NCBI GenBank assembly: GCA_905236405.1 | Contig: CAJOQB010000176.1 | Span: forward strand, 1-6,981 | Direction of reading: 5' to 3' | DNA length: 6,981 nucleotides | DNA from: an uncultured Bacteroidales bacterium | Lineage (GTDB): Bacteria > Bacteroidota > Bacteroidia > Bacteroidales > P3 | Shown: one piece after another, positions 1 to 6,981 of the stretch | Numbering within the stretch: the first letter of the stretch is position 1 | How the letters are laid out: every line of letters begins with the position of its first letter | Program-made: the position numbers and the translations under genes | Notes under the pieces: model-generated | What the model was told of the DNA's origin: nothing | Seen by the model: the letters and a program-made list of their open reading frames with translations, nothing else | Databases searched by the model: none

Positions 1-1
1 C

Positions 2-2452
2 TACGAAGCCTACAAAGCCAACCGCGAGCCGATGCCTGAGGACATTGCCTCCATGCTGCCCTACATCCACCGACTGCTCGACGCATTCCATATTCCTGTG
101 CTCACCTGCGAGGGCTACGAAGCCGACGATGTAGTGGGGTCGGCATCGCTATGGGCCGAGCAACACGGATTTGACGATGTGCTGATGGTCACCCCTGATA
201 AGGATTTCGCCCAATTAGTGACAGCCAAGACCCACCTCTACCGATTTGGTCGCGGAGGAAAACCTGACGAAATCTATGGCGAGAAAGAGGTCTGCGAACA
301 TTTCGGCGTCAGCCGTCCCCGTCAGGTAATCGATCTTCTGGGACTGTGGGGTGACAGCATCGACAACATCCCAGGCATTCCAGGCGTTGGCGAGAAGAAA
401 GCCAAACAGCTTATCGAGCAGTTCGGTTCGATAGAGAACATGGTAAAGAACAGCGACGAGATACGCAACGAAAAGCTTCGCCAGTGTGTGCAACAACATG
501 CCGACCAAGCATTGTTGTCCAAACAGCTGGCCACTATTGCCCTCGACGCACCTGTCGCCTTCGACGAGTCATCCATGCTCATGCAGCAGCCCGACTACAA
601 CGCACTGCGGACTCTCTTCGACGAGCTGGAATTCCGAACCTTTGCCAAGCGATTCTTCACCGACCTTAGCGTCACCCAACCCGATGTGGCAATTCAACAT
701 ATGGCTCCTGCCAAGCCCGTTCCGACAACGCCGCAGAAAGCAAAGCCGAAAACATCAGAGACCGATCCTGCCCAGCCTACCCTCTTCGATTTGATTGACG
801 CAGGCGAGAGCAAGAAGAACGACATCATTCCCATGGGCAAACTGCCACAACAAGGCAACGTGGGCATCATCGTCAATGGACCGGAGATTGCCATCTCCAC
901 CAGTGCCGACGACGTATATATGACCACAGTCGACCGTATCGACCTCGCACAACTGAAGCAACTGTTAGAGGACAAAGAGACCCTCAAACTCTGCCACGAT
1001 CTGAAAGCACTCAAATACATACTCCGCGAACTGGACATCGAACTGGCAGGCAACATCTTCGACATCCAGTTGGCCCATTATTTGGTCGACCCCGAAATGC
1101 GGCACACACTGGCCTTCATCTCGCAAGCCAATCTTGGCTACGAACCCACCGACACCGCAAGCGAAGCATCCGTGCTGTGGTCGCTCTACCCCCTGTTGGT
1201 GTCGCAGATGGCCGACGCCCATCTCGAGAAACTCTACACCGACATCGAGTTGCCGTTGGTCGACGTGCTCATCAGCATGGAACAGGAAGGCGTCCGTATC
1301 GATGTCGACTCGCTCCGACAGTATTCCGCCGAACTGACACAACAGCGACAGACCATCGAACAACAGATATACCATCTGGCAGGCATCACGTTCAATATCA
1401 GCTCACCAAAGCAACTGGGCGAAGTGCTTTACGAGCGGATGAAGATTGTCGACAAGCCACCACGTACCGCCACCAAGCAATACTCCACCGCCGAAGACGT
1501 GTTAGACAAACTGCGGGACAAACACCCCATCGTCGACCTCATCCTACAGTATCGCAGCATCAGCAAACTGGTGGGCACCTATCTCGACAGCTTCCCCAAG
1601 CTTATCAATCCCGCCACAGGCCGATTACACACCTATTATAACCAAACGGTGACCGCCACTGGCCGACTCAGCAGCAGCCATCCCAACCTACAGAACATCC
1701 CCATCCGTACCGACATGGGGCGTCCCATACGCAAAGCCTTTGTGGCACGCAATGACGACTACATCTTGATGGCCGCCGACTACTCGCAAATCGAGTTGCG
1801 TATCATCGCCGCCTTGGCCAACGACCGCCATATGATCGAGGCATTCGCCAACCACTACGATATCCATGCCGCCACCGCCGCACGCATCTATGGTCTCGAC
1901 ATCGAGCAGGTGAGCAAAGACCAACGACGCAACGCCAAGTCGGTCAACTTTGGCATCGTCTATGGCATCAGTGCCTTCGGCCTTGCCGAACAGCTGAACA
2001 TCTCACGGAAGGAAGCCGCCCAACTGATAGACGAATATTTCCACCACTATCCCGACATCAAGCGTTTTATCGATATCAGCATCGCCCGAGCCCACAAACA
2101 AGGCTATGCCCAGACACTGCTTGGTCGACGGCGTTACCTATACGACATCAACTCCCGCAATGGAAATCTCCGTTCCTTTGCCGAACGCAATGCCGTCAAC
2201 ATGCCCATCCAAGGCACCAGTGCCGACATGATAAAGATTGCCATGAACCGCATCTTTGCCCGCTTCAACGAAGAGCATATGCAAAGCAAGATGATACTCC
2301 AGATACACGACGAACTCGTCTTTGACGTCTACCGCCCCGAAGAGGAGCAAGTACGACAGATTGTCGAACACGAGATGCTCCATGCCATCGAACTGCCCAT
2401 CCCCATCGAGGTGAGCATCGATGTCGGCGACAACTGGCTTGATGCCCATTAG
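2..2452 (+). CDS. polA: DNA polymerase I, 5'-truncated by window edge
   Basis: Family A DNA polymerase for Okazaki-fragment primer removal and repair synthesis. The reading frame is open from base 2, and the visible start YEAYKANRE plus MPED matches the conserved part of the 5'-nuclease that lies near residue 75 in E. coli Pol I, so about 75 residues are missing; 816 are visible. Numbering below is from the first visible residue. 5'-nuclease: GYEADD (acids at 42-43), TPDKD (66-68), GDSIDN (118-121) and a helix-hairpin-helix IPGIPGVGEKKA. A Pro/Lys-rich linker (about 235-284) carries QPTLF at 258-262. An exonuclease-like domain (about 285-411) lacks the catalytic acids. Polymerase: TATGRLSSSHPNLQNIP; motif A DYSQIELR (Asp593); motif B with Lys646, Phe650 and Tyr654; motif C HDE (Asp770). 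The Phe at motif B is the common form that discriminates against dideoxynucleotides. The C-terminus (GDNWLDAH) is complete. The 48-bp gap to parC suggests co-transcription. Confidence 0.97.
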   Translation, partial: YEAYKANREPMPEDIASMLPYIHRLLDAFHIPVLTCEGYEADDVVGSASLWAEQHGFDDVLMVTPDKDFAQLVTAKTHLYRFGRGGKPDEIYGEKEVCEHFGVSRPRQVIDLLGLWGDSIDNIPGIPGVGEKKAKQLIEQFGSIENMVKNSDEIRNEKLRQCVQQHADQALLSKQLATIALDAPVAFDESSMLMQQPDYNALRTLFDELEFRTFAKRFFTDLSVTQPDVAIQHMAPAKPVPTTPQKAKPKTSETDPAQPTLFDLIDAGESKKNDIIPMGKLPQQGNVGIIVNGPEIAISTSADDVYMTTVDRIDLAQLKQLLEDKETLKLCHDLKALKYILRELDIELAGNIFDIQLAHYLVDPEMRHTLAFISQANLGYEPTDTASEASVLWSLYPLLVSQMADAHLEKLYTDIELPLVDVLISMEQEGVRIDVDSLRQYSAELTQQRQTIEQQIYHLAGITFNISSPKQLGEVLYERMKIVDKPPRTATKQYSTAEDVLDKLRDKHPIVDLILQYRSISKLVGTYLDSFPKLINPATGRLHTYYNQTVTATGRLSSSHPNLQNIPIRTDMGRPIRKAFVARNDDYILMAADYSQIELRIIAALANDRHMIEAFANHYDIHAATAARIYGLDIEQVSKDQRRNAKSVNFGIVYGISAFGLAEQLNISRKEAAQLIDEYFHHYPDIKRFIDISIARAHKQGYAQTLLGRRRYLYDINSRNGNLRSFAERNAVNMPIQGTSADMIKIAMNRIFARFNEEHMQSKMILQIHDELVFDVYRPEEEQVRQIVEHEMLHAIELPIPIEVSIDVGDNWLDAH
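773..787 (+). other. Candidate sliding-clamp binding motif in PolA linker
   Basis: These bases encode QPTLF (visible residues 258-262) inside the low-complexity linker between the 5'-nuclease and the exonuclease-like domain. The bacterial beta-clamp binding pentapeptide is usually written QLxLF or, more loosely, QxxLF, and typically sits in a flexible linker or tail, as here. Lys/Pro/Ser-rich sequence precedes it and an acidic stretch (DLIDAGE) follows. The motif is short, so chance occurrence is possible, and binding is inferred. Confidence 0.45.
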
Positions 2453-2500
2453 CCGATTGCCCACTTTTTCATACCTATAACCACACAAGCACACTACTGA

Positions 2501-5155
2501 ATGGACGAAAACGAAATAACAGAACCACAGAACGTACAACAGACAGAGGTACATTCCAATGCCAACGACGACGGTGCCACGTTGTCGCTCAACACCATGT
2601 TCAAGGACTACTGGATTGACTATGCCAGCGACGTCATCCTCGACCGTTCCGTCCCCGACATCGACGACGGTTTGAAACCTGTGCAACGACGTATTCTGCA
2701 TGCCATGAAGGAGGTTGACGACGGACGCTACACCAAAGTGGCCAACATCGTGGGCAACACCATGCAGTATCACCCCCACGGCGACGCCAGCATCAAAGAC
2801 GCATTGGTCAACCTGGGACAGAAGGAACTGCTCATCGACTGTCAAGGAAACTGGGGCAATATCCTCACAGGCGACGATGCTGCCGCAGGCCGTTACATCG
2901 AGGCACGACTCTCCAAGTTTGCCAAAGAGGTGGTGTTCAATCCCAAGACCACACAGTGGAAACCATCCTACGATGGTCGCAAACAAGAGCCCGTCTCGCT
3001 CCCCATCAAGTTCCCCCTGCTGCTGGCACAGGGCACCAAAGGCATTGCCGTCACACTGACCTCTGTCATCCTGCCGTACAACTTCTGTGAACTGCTCGAA
3101 GCCTCCATCAAGATACTCGAAGAGCAACCCTTCACCATCTATCCCGACTTCCCCACCGGCGGACTCATCGATGTGTCGCGATACAACGACGGAGCCCAAG
3201 GCGGACGCCTTCGCATCCGTGCCAAGATGCACCACGACGAGAAACGGAAAGCCATCGTCATCACCGAGATTCCCTACGGAGTCACCACCGACGTGCTTAT
3301 CGACAGCATCCTTAAAGCCAATGAGAAAGGAAAGATAAAAATCAAGAAGGTCGACGACAACACCGCCTCCAACGTCGAGATTGTGGTCTACCTGCCGCCC
3401 AACGTGTCGCCCGACCAGATGATTGACGCACTCTATGCCTTCACCGACTGCCAGACCTCTTTCTCGCCCCAGACATGCGTCATCGTCAACGAGAAGCCGA
3501 TGTTCCTCACCGCCAGCGACATCCTGCGGCACAACACCGCCCGCACCAAGGATTTGCTGCGACAAGAGTTGGAGATAGAGCTCGACGAACTGGAAGGCCG
3601 ATGGCACTGGGTGTCGCTCGAAAAGATATTCTTCGAGAAACGCATCTATAAAGTGTTGGAGAAAGACAGCCCCTCGTGGGATGCTCAGGTGACAGGCATC
3701 GAACGAGCCTTCGACCCCTACCGCAAACTCTTCCGACGCGAGATAACCCGCGACGACGTGCTCAAACTCTGCGAGCGTCCCGTTCGCAAGATATCCAAGT
3801 TCGACATCAAGAAAGCTGAAGAGGAAATCACCAATATCGAAGCCAACATCGACGAGGTGAAGAACCATCTGGAACACCTCACCGACTACGCCATCAACTA
3901 TTTCCGCCATATCCTGCAGAAATACGGTCAGGGACGCGAACGCAAGACCGAGATTCGCAACTTCGAAGACATCGACTCCTCCATCGTGGCCGTGGCCAAC
4001 GAGAAACTGTATGTCAACAAGACCACCGGTTTTGTGGGCTACAACCTCAAGAAAGACGACGAAGCCGAATACACCTGCGAATGCTCCAAGCTCGACGACA
4101 TCATCGTCTTCCGTCGCGACGGCACCTTCATGGTCACCAAAGTCCAAGAGAAATGCTTCGTCGGCAGCAACGATTGCAAGGAACTGGTATATGTCTCCGT
4201 CTTCCGCAAACGCGACGAACGCACCGTATACAACATGGTCTATCGAGACGGAGCTTTCGGCATCTCGATGGTCAAGCGGTTTGCTGTCACCAGCATCATC
4301 CGCGACCGAGACTACAGCCTCACCAAAGGCACCAAGGGCACCAAAGTCCTTTATTTCAGTGCCAACCCCAACGGCGAAGCCGAAGTCATCACCATCCATC
4401 ACATCTCCAGTCCCAAGATAAAGAAGGTCAGTTTCGATTTCGATTTCGCCTCGTTGGCCATCAAGGGACGACAGTCGATAGGCAACATCCTTACCCGCAA
4501 CGCCATACGCAACATCACCCTCAAAGGCGAAGGCGTCTCCACCCTCAGCGCCCGCAAGATATGGTTCGACACGACAGTCAAGCGACTCAACGTCAACGAA
4601 GCCGGCATCCTTCTGGGTGAGTTCAAGGGCAAGGATCGCATCCTCACCCTATCGCAAAGCGGCTACTTCAAGACCTGCAACTTCGACCTGTCGAACCATT
4701 TTGACGACGACCTCATCGAGATACGCAAGTACAACCCCCGTCAGATTGTCACCGCCGTCTACCGCGACCAAGAGAGCGGCAGCACCTACATCAAACGCTT
4801 CCTTGTCGAAGACCACGACAAACGACTCTCCTTCCTTGACGAAGGAGCCGCCCTTGTCACCTTCTCCTTCGACACCTTCCCGATGCTCGAAGTCTGCTAT
4901 GCCGAGAATTCGGGCAAGAAAATCGACCGAGAGACCATCGATGTCAACGAGTTCATCGCCGTCAAAGGCTACAAAGCCAAAGGCAAACGCATCACCACCT
5001 TCCAAGTGAGCGAGTTCCGATGGCTCGACCCGCTACCCGAGCCAGAGATTTCCACATCTGACGACGACACCAACAACGATATGACCATACCCACGCCCGA
5101 CAACATCGACGACAACATCGGATGGGCCGAGGGCACACAAGGCACACTGTTCTAA
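2501..5155 (+). CDS. parC: Type IIA DNA topoisomerase subunit A (topoisomerase IV type)
   Basis: DNA-cleaving subunit of a type IIA topoisomerase; it pairs with ParE to unlink daughter chromosomes. 884 residues, a usual length for the Bacteroidota ParC-type protein. Order: short acidic N-tail (1-33); winged-helix domain with DGLKPVQRRILHAM and YHPHGD (HPHGD at 91-95); RYIEARL with the DNA-linking Tyr132 preceded by Arg131; tower domain; a charged coiled-coil segment with the C-gate (about 437-475); then a C-terminal beta-pinwheel (about 510-850) containing TKGTKGTK (608-615) and IKGRQSIGN (654-662), which resemble degenerate GyrA-box-type blade motifs. A Lys/Pro-poor, Asp/Asn-rich tail ends in QGTLF. 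The ParC assignment over GyrA rests on NTMQYHPHGDASI and LIDCQGNWGNI, which match the topoisomerase IV paralogue of this phylum rather than the HPHGDS form of GyrA. Ala96 replaces the usual quinolone-contact serine. ATG at 2501 has no Shine-Dalgarno, and there is no better start nearby. Confidence 0.9.
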   Translation: MDENEITEPQNVQQTEVHSNANDDGATLSLNTMFKDYWIDYASDVILDRSVPDIDDGLKPVQRRILHAMKEVDDGRYTKVANIVGNTMQYHPHGDASIKDALVNLGQKELLIDCQGNWGNILTGDDAAAGRYIEARLSKFAKEVVFNPKTTQWKPSYDGRKQEPVSLPIKFPLLLAQGTKGIAVTLTSVILPYNFCELLEASIKILEEQPFTIYPDFPTGGLIDVSRYNDGAQGGRLRIRAKMHHDEKRKAIVITEIPYGVTTDVLIDSILKANEKGKIKIKKVDDNTASNVEIVVYLPPNVSPDQMIDALYAFTDCQTSFSPQTCVIVNEKPMFLTASDILRHNTARTKDLLRQELEIELDELEGRWHWVSLEKIFFEKRIYKVLEKDSPSWDAQVTGIERAFDPYRKLFRREITRDDVLKLCERPVRKISKFDIKKAEEEITNIEANIDEVKNHLEHLTDYAINYFRHILQKYGQGRERKTEIRNFEDIDSSIVAVANEKLYVNKTTGFVGYNLKKDDEAEYTCECSKLDDIIVFRRDGTFMVTKVQEKCFVGSNDCKELVYVSVFRKRDERTVYNMVYRDGAFGISMVKRFAVTSIIRDRDYSLTKGTKGTKVLYFSANPNGEAEVITIHHISSPKIKKVSFDFDFASLAIKGRQSIGNILTRNAIRNITLKGEGVSTLSARKIWFDTTVKRLNVNEAGILLGEFKGKDRILTLSQSGYFKTCNFDLSNHFDDDLIEIRKYNPRQIVTAVYRDQESGSTYIKRFLVEDHDKRLSFLDEGAALVTFSFDTFPMLEVCYAENSGKKIDRETIDVNEFIAVKGYKAKGKRITTFQVSEFRWLDPLPEPEISTSDDDTNNDMTIPTPDNIDDNIGWAEGTQGTLF
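5138..5152 (+). other. Candidate sliding-clamp binding motif at ParC C-terminus
   Basis: These bases encode QGTLF, residues 880-884, the very last five residues before the TAA stop. The preceding 25-30 residues are acidic, Asn/Thr/Pro-rich and probably disordered (DDDTNND and similar), so the pentapeptide would be exposed on a flexible tail. It fits the loose bacterial clamp-binding consensus QxxLF, and extreme C-termini are a common site for such motifs. Function is inferred from the pattern only. Confidence 0.45.
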
Positions 5156-5175
5156 CCAACAAGAAACTGTCGAAC

Positions 5176-6366
5176 ATGAAGATACTGGCCGTACTACCCC
5201 GTTTCCCCTACCCTCTCGAGAAAGGCGACAAGCTTCGTGCCTACCATCAACTGCGTTGTCTTGCCGCAAACAACGAGGTCTATCTTTTCTGCCTGTCGCA
5301 CAAAGATGTGTTGCCCGAACACATCGACTTGCTGAAAGCCTTCTGCCGTGAAGTCGAAGTGGTGCGGCTGCATCATTTCCCCTCCTGCCTCAGCGCTCTG
5401 TGGAACATGTTACGAGTCCGTTCGCTGCAGACAGGCTATTGGACCTCCGCACGGTCGCGTCGACGCTACAAAGCCTTCGAGCAGAAAATAAAGCCCGATG
5501 TGATATACTCCCAGATGGTGCGAACCATGCCGCTCGTGGCCCGTTCGACCTATCCCAAGGTGATGGACTATCAAGACGCCCTCTCGCTCAACATGCAGCG
5601 ACGCATGGAGCACAGCCACAGCCCCCTGCGACGTCGTGCCTTCCACTACGAGTTCCAGATGCTCCGCTCAGCCGAATACGACGCCTTCGACATCTTCGAC
5701 GACCTCACCATCATCTCCGAACCCGACAGCATGGCCATCCCCCACCGCATGAATCACACCATACACCTCGTCCCCAACGGAGTCGACTTCGATTTCTTCC
5801 ATCCGATGCCCGAGGTTGAGAAACAGTACGACGTGGTCTTCTGCGGCAACATGCAGTATTCCCCCAATGTCGACACCTCCGTCTTCTTGGCGACAGAGGT
5901 GATGCCGTTGGTATGGAAGGATTGTCCGCAAGCCCGTTTGCTGCTGGCAGGCGCCACCCCGACAGCCGCCGTCCGCAAGCTGGCCAACGACCGCGTGACC
6001 GTGAGCGGCACCGTCGACGACATACGCCGTTGCTATGCCGCAGGCCGCATCTTCGCCGCCCCCATGCGGCTGGGGTCGGGACTGCAGAACAAACTCCTCG
6101 AAGCCATGGCCATGCAACTGCCGTGCATCACATCCTCCCTGGCCAACCACGCACTTGGTGCCACCCCCGACCGACACCTGCTGATAGGCGACGACGCACA
6201 AACAACAGCCAACCACATCGTCCACCTCATCAACAACCCCCGACAAGGCGAACAACTCGTCAATGAAGCATCGGACTTTGTACACCAACATTTCTCGTGG
6301 GAAGCCTACGGACAGCAACTGGAACAAATACTCCTTCAAGCCAGCAAAAAAAGAGAGAACAAGTGA
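5176..6366 (+). CDS. GT4-family glycosyltransferase
   Basis: Probable retaining sugar transferase with a GT-B fold, acting in the cytoplasm or at the inner face of the membrane on a surface or lipid-linked glycan; donor and acceptor cannot be read from the sequence. 396 residues, no signal peptide and no membrane segment. The N-terminal Rossmann half opens with MKILAVLPRFPYPLEKGD and the acceptor-side loop GDKLRAYH (17-24). The C-terminal donor half begins after PNGVD (200-204), has FCGNMQYSPN (Gly224), and ends in the donor-binding segment RLGSGLQNKLLEAMAM (298-313). In the GT4 E-x7-E signature only the second Glu (Glu309) is present; the first is replaced by GSGLQNK, a form seen in a subgroup of GT4 enzymes that includes the Stp1-like sugar transferases. 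ATG at 5176 is chosen because the first beta strand begins there. An upstream in-frame ATG at 5122 would add 18 non-conserved residues inside parC. It follows parC by 20 bp and its TGA overlaps the hflX start. Confidence 0.88.
   Translation: MKILAVLPRFPYPLEKGDKLRAYHQLRCLAANNEVYLFCLSHKDVLPEHIDLLKAFCREVEVVRLHHFPSCLSALWNMLRVRSLQTGYWTSARSRRRYKAFEQKIKPDVIYSQMVRTMPLVARSTYPKVMDYQDALSLNMQRRMEHSHSPLRRRAFHYEFQMLRSAEYDAFDIFDDLTIISEPDSMAIPHRMNHTIHLVPNGVDFDFFHPMPEVEKQYDVVFCGNMQYSPNVDTSVFLATEVMPLVWKDCPQARLLLAGATPTAAVRKLANDRVTVSGTVDDIRRCYAAGRIFAAPMRLGSGLQNKLLEAMAMQLPCITSSLANHALGATPDRHLLIGDDAQTTANHIVHLINNPRQGEQLVNEASDFVHQHFSWEAYGQQLEQILLQASKKRENK
6346..6366 (+). promoter_or_regulatory. Stop/start overlap coupling glycosyltransferase to hflX
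   Basis: The glycosyltransferase stop TGA (6364-6366) and the probable hflX GTG start (6363-6365) share a GTGA overlap. A purine-rich A/G tract (6346-6359) sits just upstream and could help ribosome loading, although it is not a clean Shine-Dalgarno. The arrangement suggests that hflX translation depends partly on ribosomes finishing the upstream gene. It holds only if GTG 6363, not ATG 6483, is the true start. Confidence 0.45.
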
Positions 6367-6981
6367 AAAAGACACGTTGGAAAACCGACCAAGGCAAATG
6401 GAAGTCGCAGACAGGCTTCTGGGAGGCCGAGAACAAAGAGAGCGAGACAAAGCCCAAGCGACCGTCGCCGCAAGAGCGCAACATGGTCTCCACCGAAGCC
6501 CTGCCCGAGCGAGCTATCCTCGTCAGCGTCTGCCCCTCCACCTCCACCATGGAACGCACCGAGGAATACCTCTCCGAGCTCGCCTTCCTCCTCGAGACCG
6601 CCGGCGGCGTCGCCGTCAAGACCGTCATCCAACGGCTCGACCATCCCGACCCACGCACCTATGTCGGCAGCGGCAAGTTGGAGGAAATCAAAGAGTACGC
6701 CCAAGCCCTCGAGCCCGACCTCTTCGTCTTCGACGACGAGCTGACACCTGCCCAGCTACGCAATCTGGAACGCGAGCTGCGCACCCGCATCCTCGACCGC
6801 ACCTCGCTCATCCTCGACATCTTCGCCCTCCGCGCCCGCACCTCCATCGCCAAGACACAGGTAGAGCTGGCACAGATGCAGTACATGCTGCCACGCCTCA
6901 CCGGCATGTGGACCCACCTCGAACGACAGCGCGGCGGCATCGGCATGAGAGGCCCTGGCGAGTCGCAGATCGAGATCGACC
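6363..6981 (+). CDS. hflX: GTPase HflX, 3'-truncated by window edge
   Basis: HflX is an Obg/HflX-superfamily GTPase that binds the 50S ribosomal subunit and splits or rescues ribosomes under stress. 206 residues are visible. The N-terminal HflX domain is clear: ERAILVSVC (about 50-58), a helical YLSELAFLLETAGG, YVGSGKLEEI (100-109), FDDELTPAQLRNLE, the helix DRTSLILDIFALRA, the long helix KTQVELAQMQYMLPRL, then WTHLERQRGGIGMRGPGES ending near residue 201. The GTP-binding domain (P-loop and later motifs) lies beyond the window. There is no in-frame ATG before 6483. GTG 6363 is preferred because it overlaps the upstream stop and because 6363-6482 has coding-like codon use (mostly G/C third positions). 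It gives a 40-residue basic/Trp-rich extension beyond the usual HflX start. ATG 6483 would give a family-typical N-terminus (MVSTEALPERAIL) and is a real alternative. Confidence 0.93.
   Translation, partial: MKKTRWKTDQGKWKSQTGFWEAENKESETKPKRPSPQERNMVSTEALPERAILVSVCPSTSTMERTEEYLSELAFLLETAGGVAVKTVIQRLDHPDPRTYVGSGKLEEIKEYAQALEPDLFVFDDELTPAQLRNLERELRTRILDRTSLILDIFALRARTSIAKTQVELAQMQYMLPRLTGMWTHLERQRGGIGMRGPGESQIEID

Noticed and set aside
1177..1641. A 154-codon alternative + strand frame inside polA
   Set aside because: It is Arg/His/Pro-rich out-of-frame sequence inside conserved polymerase coding sequence; nothing supports translation.
2453..2500. Possible Bacteroidota promoter between polA and parC (TTG at 2457-2459, tacctata at 2472-2479)
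   Set aside because: The -7 box matches TAnnTTTG only in part and the spacing to TTG is too short (12 bp rather than about 20), so no promoter is called. No hairpin terminator was seen either.
4322..4345. Short direct repeat (three Thr-Lys units separated by Gly) in parC
   Set aside because: It is part of a conserved beta-pinwheel blade motif of the protein, not a separate DNA element.
2138..4402. A 754-codon open frame on the - strand opposite the end of polA and most of parC
   Set aside because: Its product is a Val/Asp/Gly/Phe-rich string with no recognisable domain, typical of the mirror of a gene with strong C-ending codon bias. The + strand parC is unmistakable over the same bases.
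5122..5175. Upstream ATG start for the glycosyltransferase, overlapping parC
   Set aside because: The extra 18 residues are not family-like, and the first Rossmann strand begins exactly at ATG 5176.
5668..6450. A 260-codon - strand open frame opposite the glycosyltransferase
   Set aside because: It has the same shadow character, runs across two well-supported + strand genes, and shows no domain.

Overview
The window is a stretch of bacterial chromosome with four tightly packed genes, all on the + strand. Both end genes are cut by the window edges. The proteins resemble the Bacteroidota (order Bacteroidales) versions of their families, and the genes lack Shine-Dalgarno sequences, as is usual in that phylum. 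The DNA is fairly GC-rich with a strong preference for C-ending codons (gac, atc, acc). A Prevotellaceae-like or related gut or rumen Bacteroidales is a reasonable guess, but genus cannot be fixed by eye.

Layout: (1) 2-2452, DNA polymerase I (polA), missing about its first 75 residues. It has an intact 5'-nuclease domain and intact polymerase motifs, but a shortened 3'-5' exonuclease-like domain without recognisable catalytic acids. (2) 2501-5155, a complete type IIA topoisomerase A subunit of the Bacteroidota topoisomerase IV (ParC) type. (3) 5176-6366, a complete GT4-type glycosyltransferase. (4) 6363-6981, the N-terminal part of the ribosome-associated GTPase HflX, whose probable GTG start overlaps the glycosyltransferase stop codon by 4 nt. 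Gaps are 48 bp, 20 bp and a 4-nt overlap, with no hairpin terminator visible, so the four genes may form one transcription unit. There is no non-coding stretch longer than 300 bases, and no RNA gene, mobile element or CRISPR array was seen.

The first two genes are replication and chromosome-topology functions. Both carry a QxxLF pentapeptide of the kind that binds the DNA sliding clamp: QPTLF in the PolA linker and QGTLF as the last five residues of ParC. The glycosyltransferase and HflX have no obvious functional tie to these or to each other beyond their coupled arrangement. The window is mostly ordinary housekeeping sequence. The points worth a second look are the exonuclease-dead PolA, the paired clamp-motif candidates, the alanine at the quinolone-serine position of ParC, and a Trp-repeat N-terminal extension on HflX. 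I see no evidence of a new multi-gene system.
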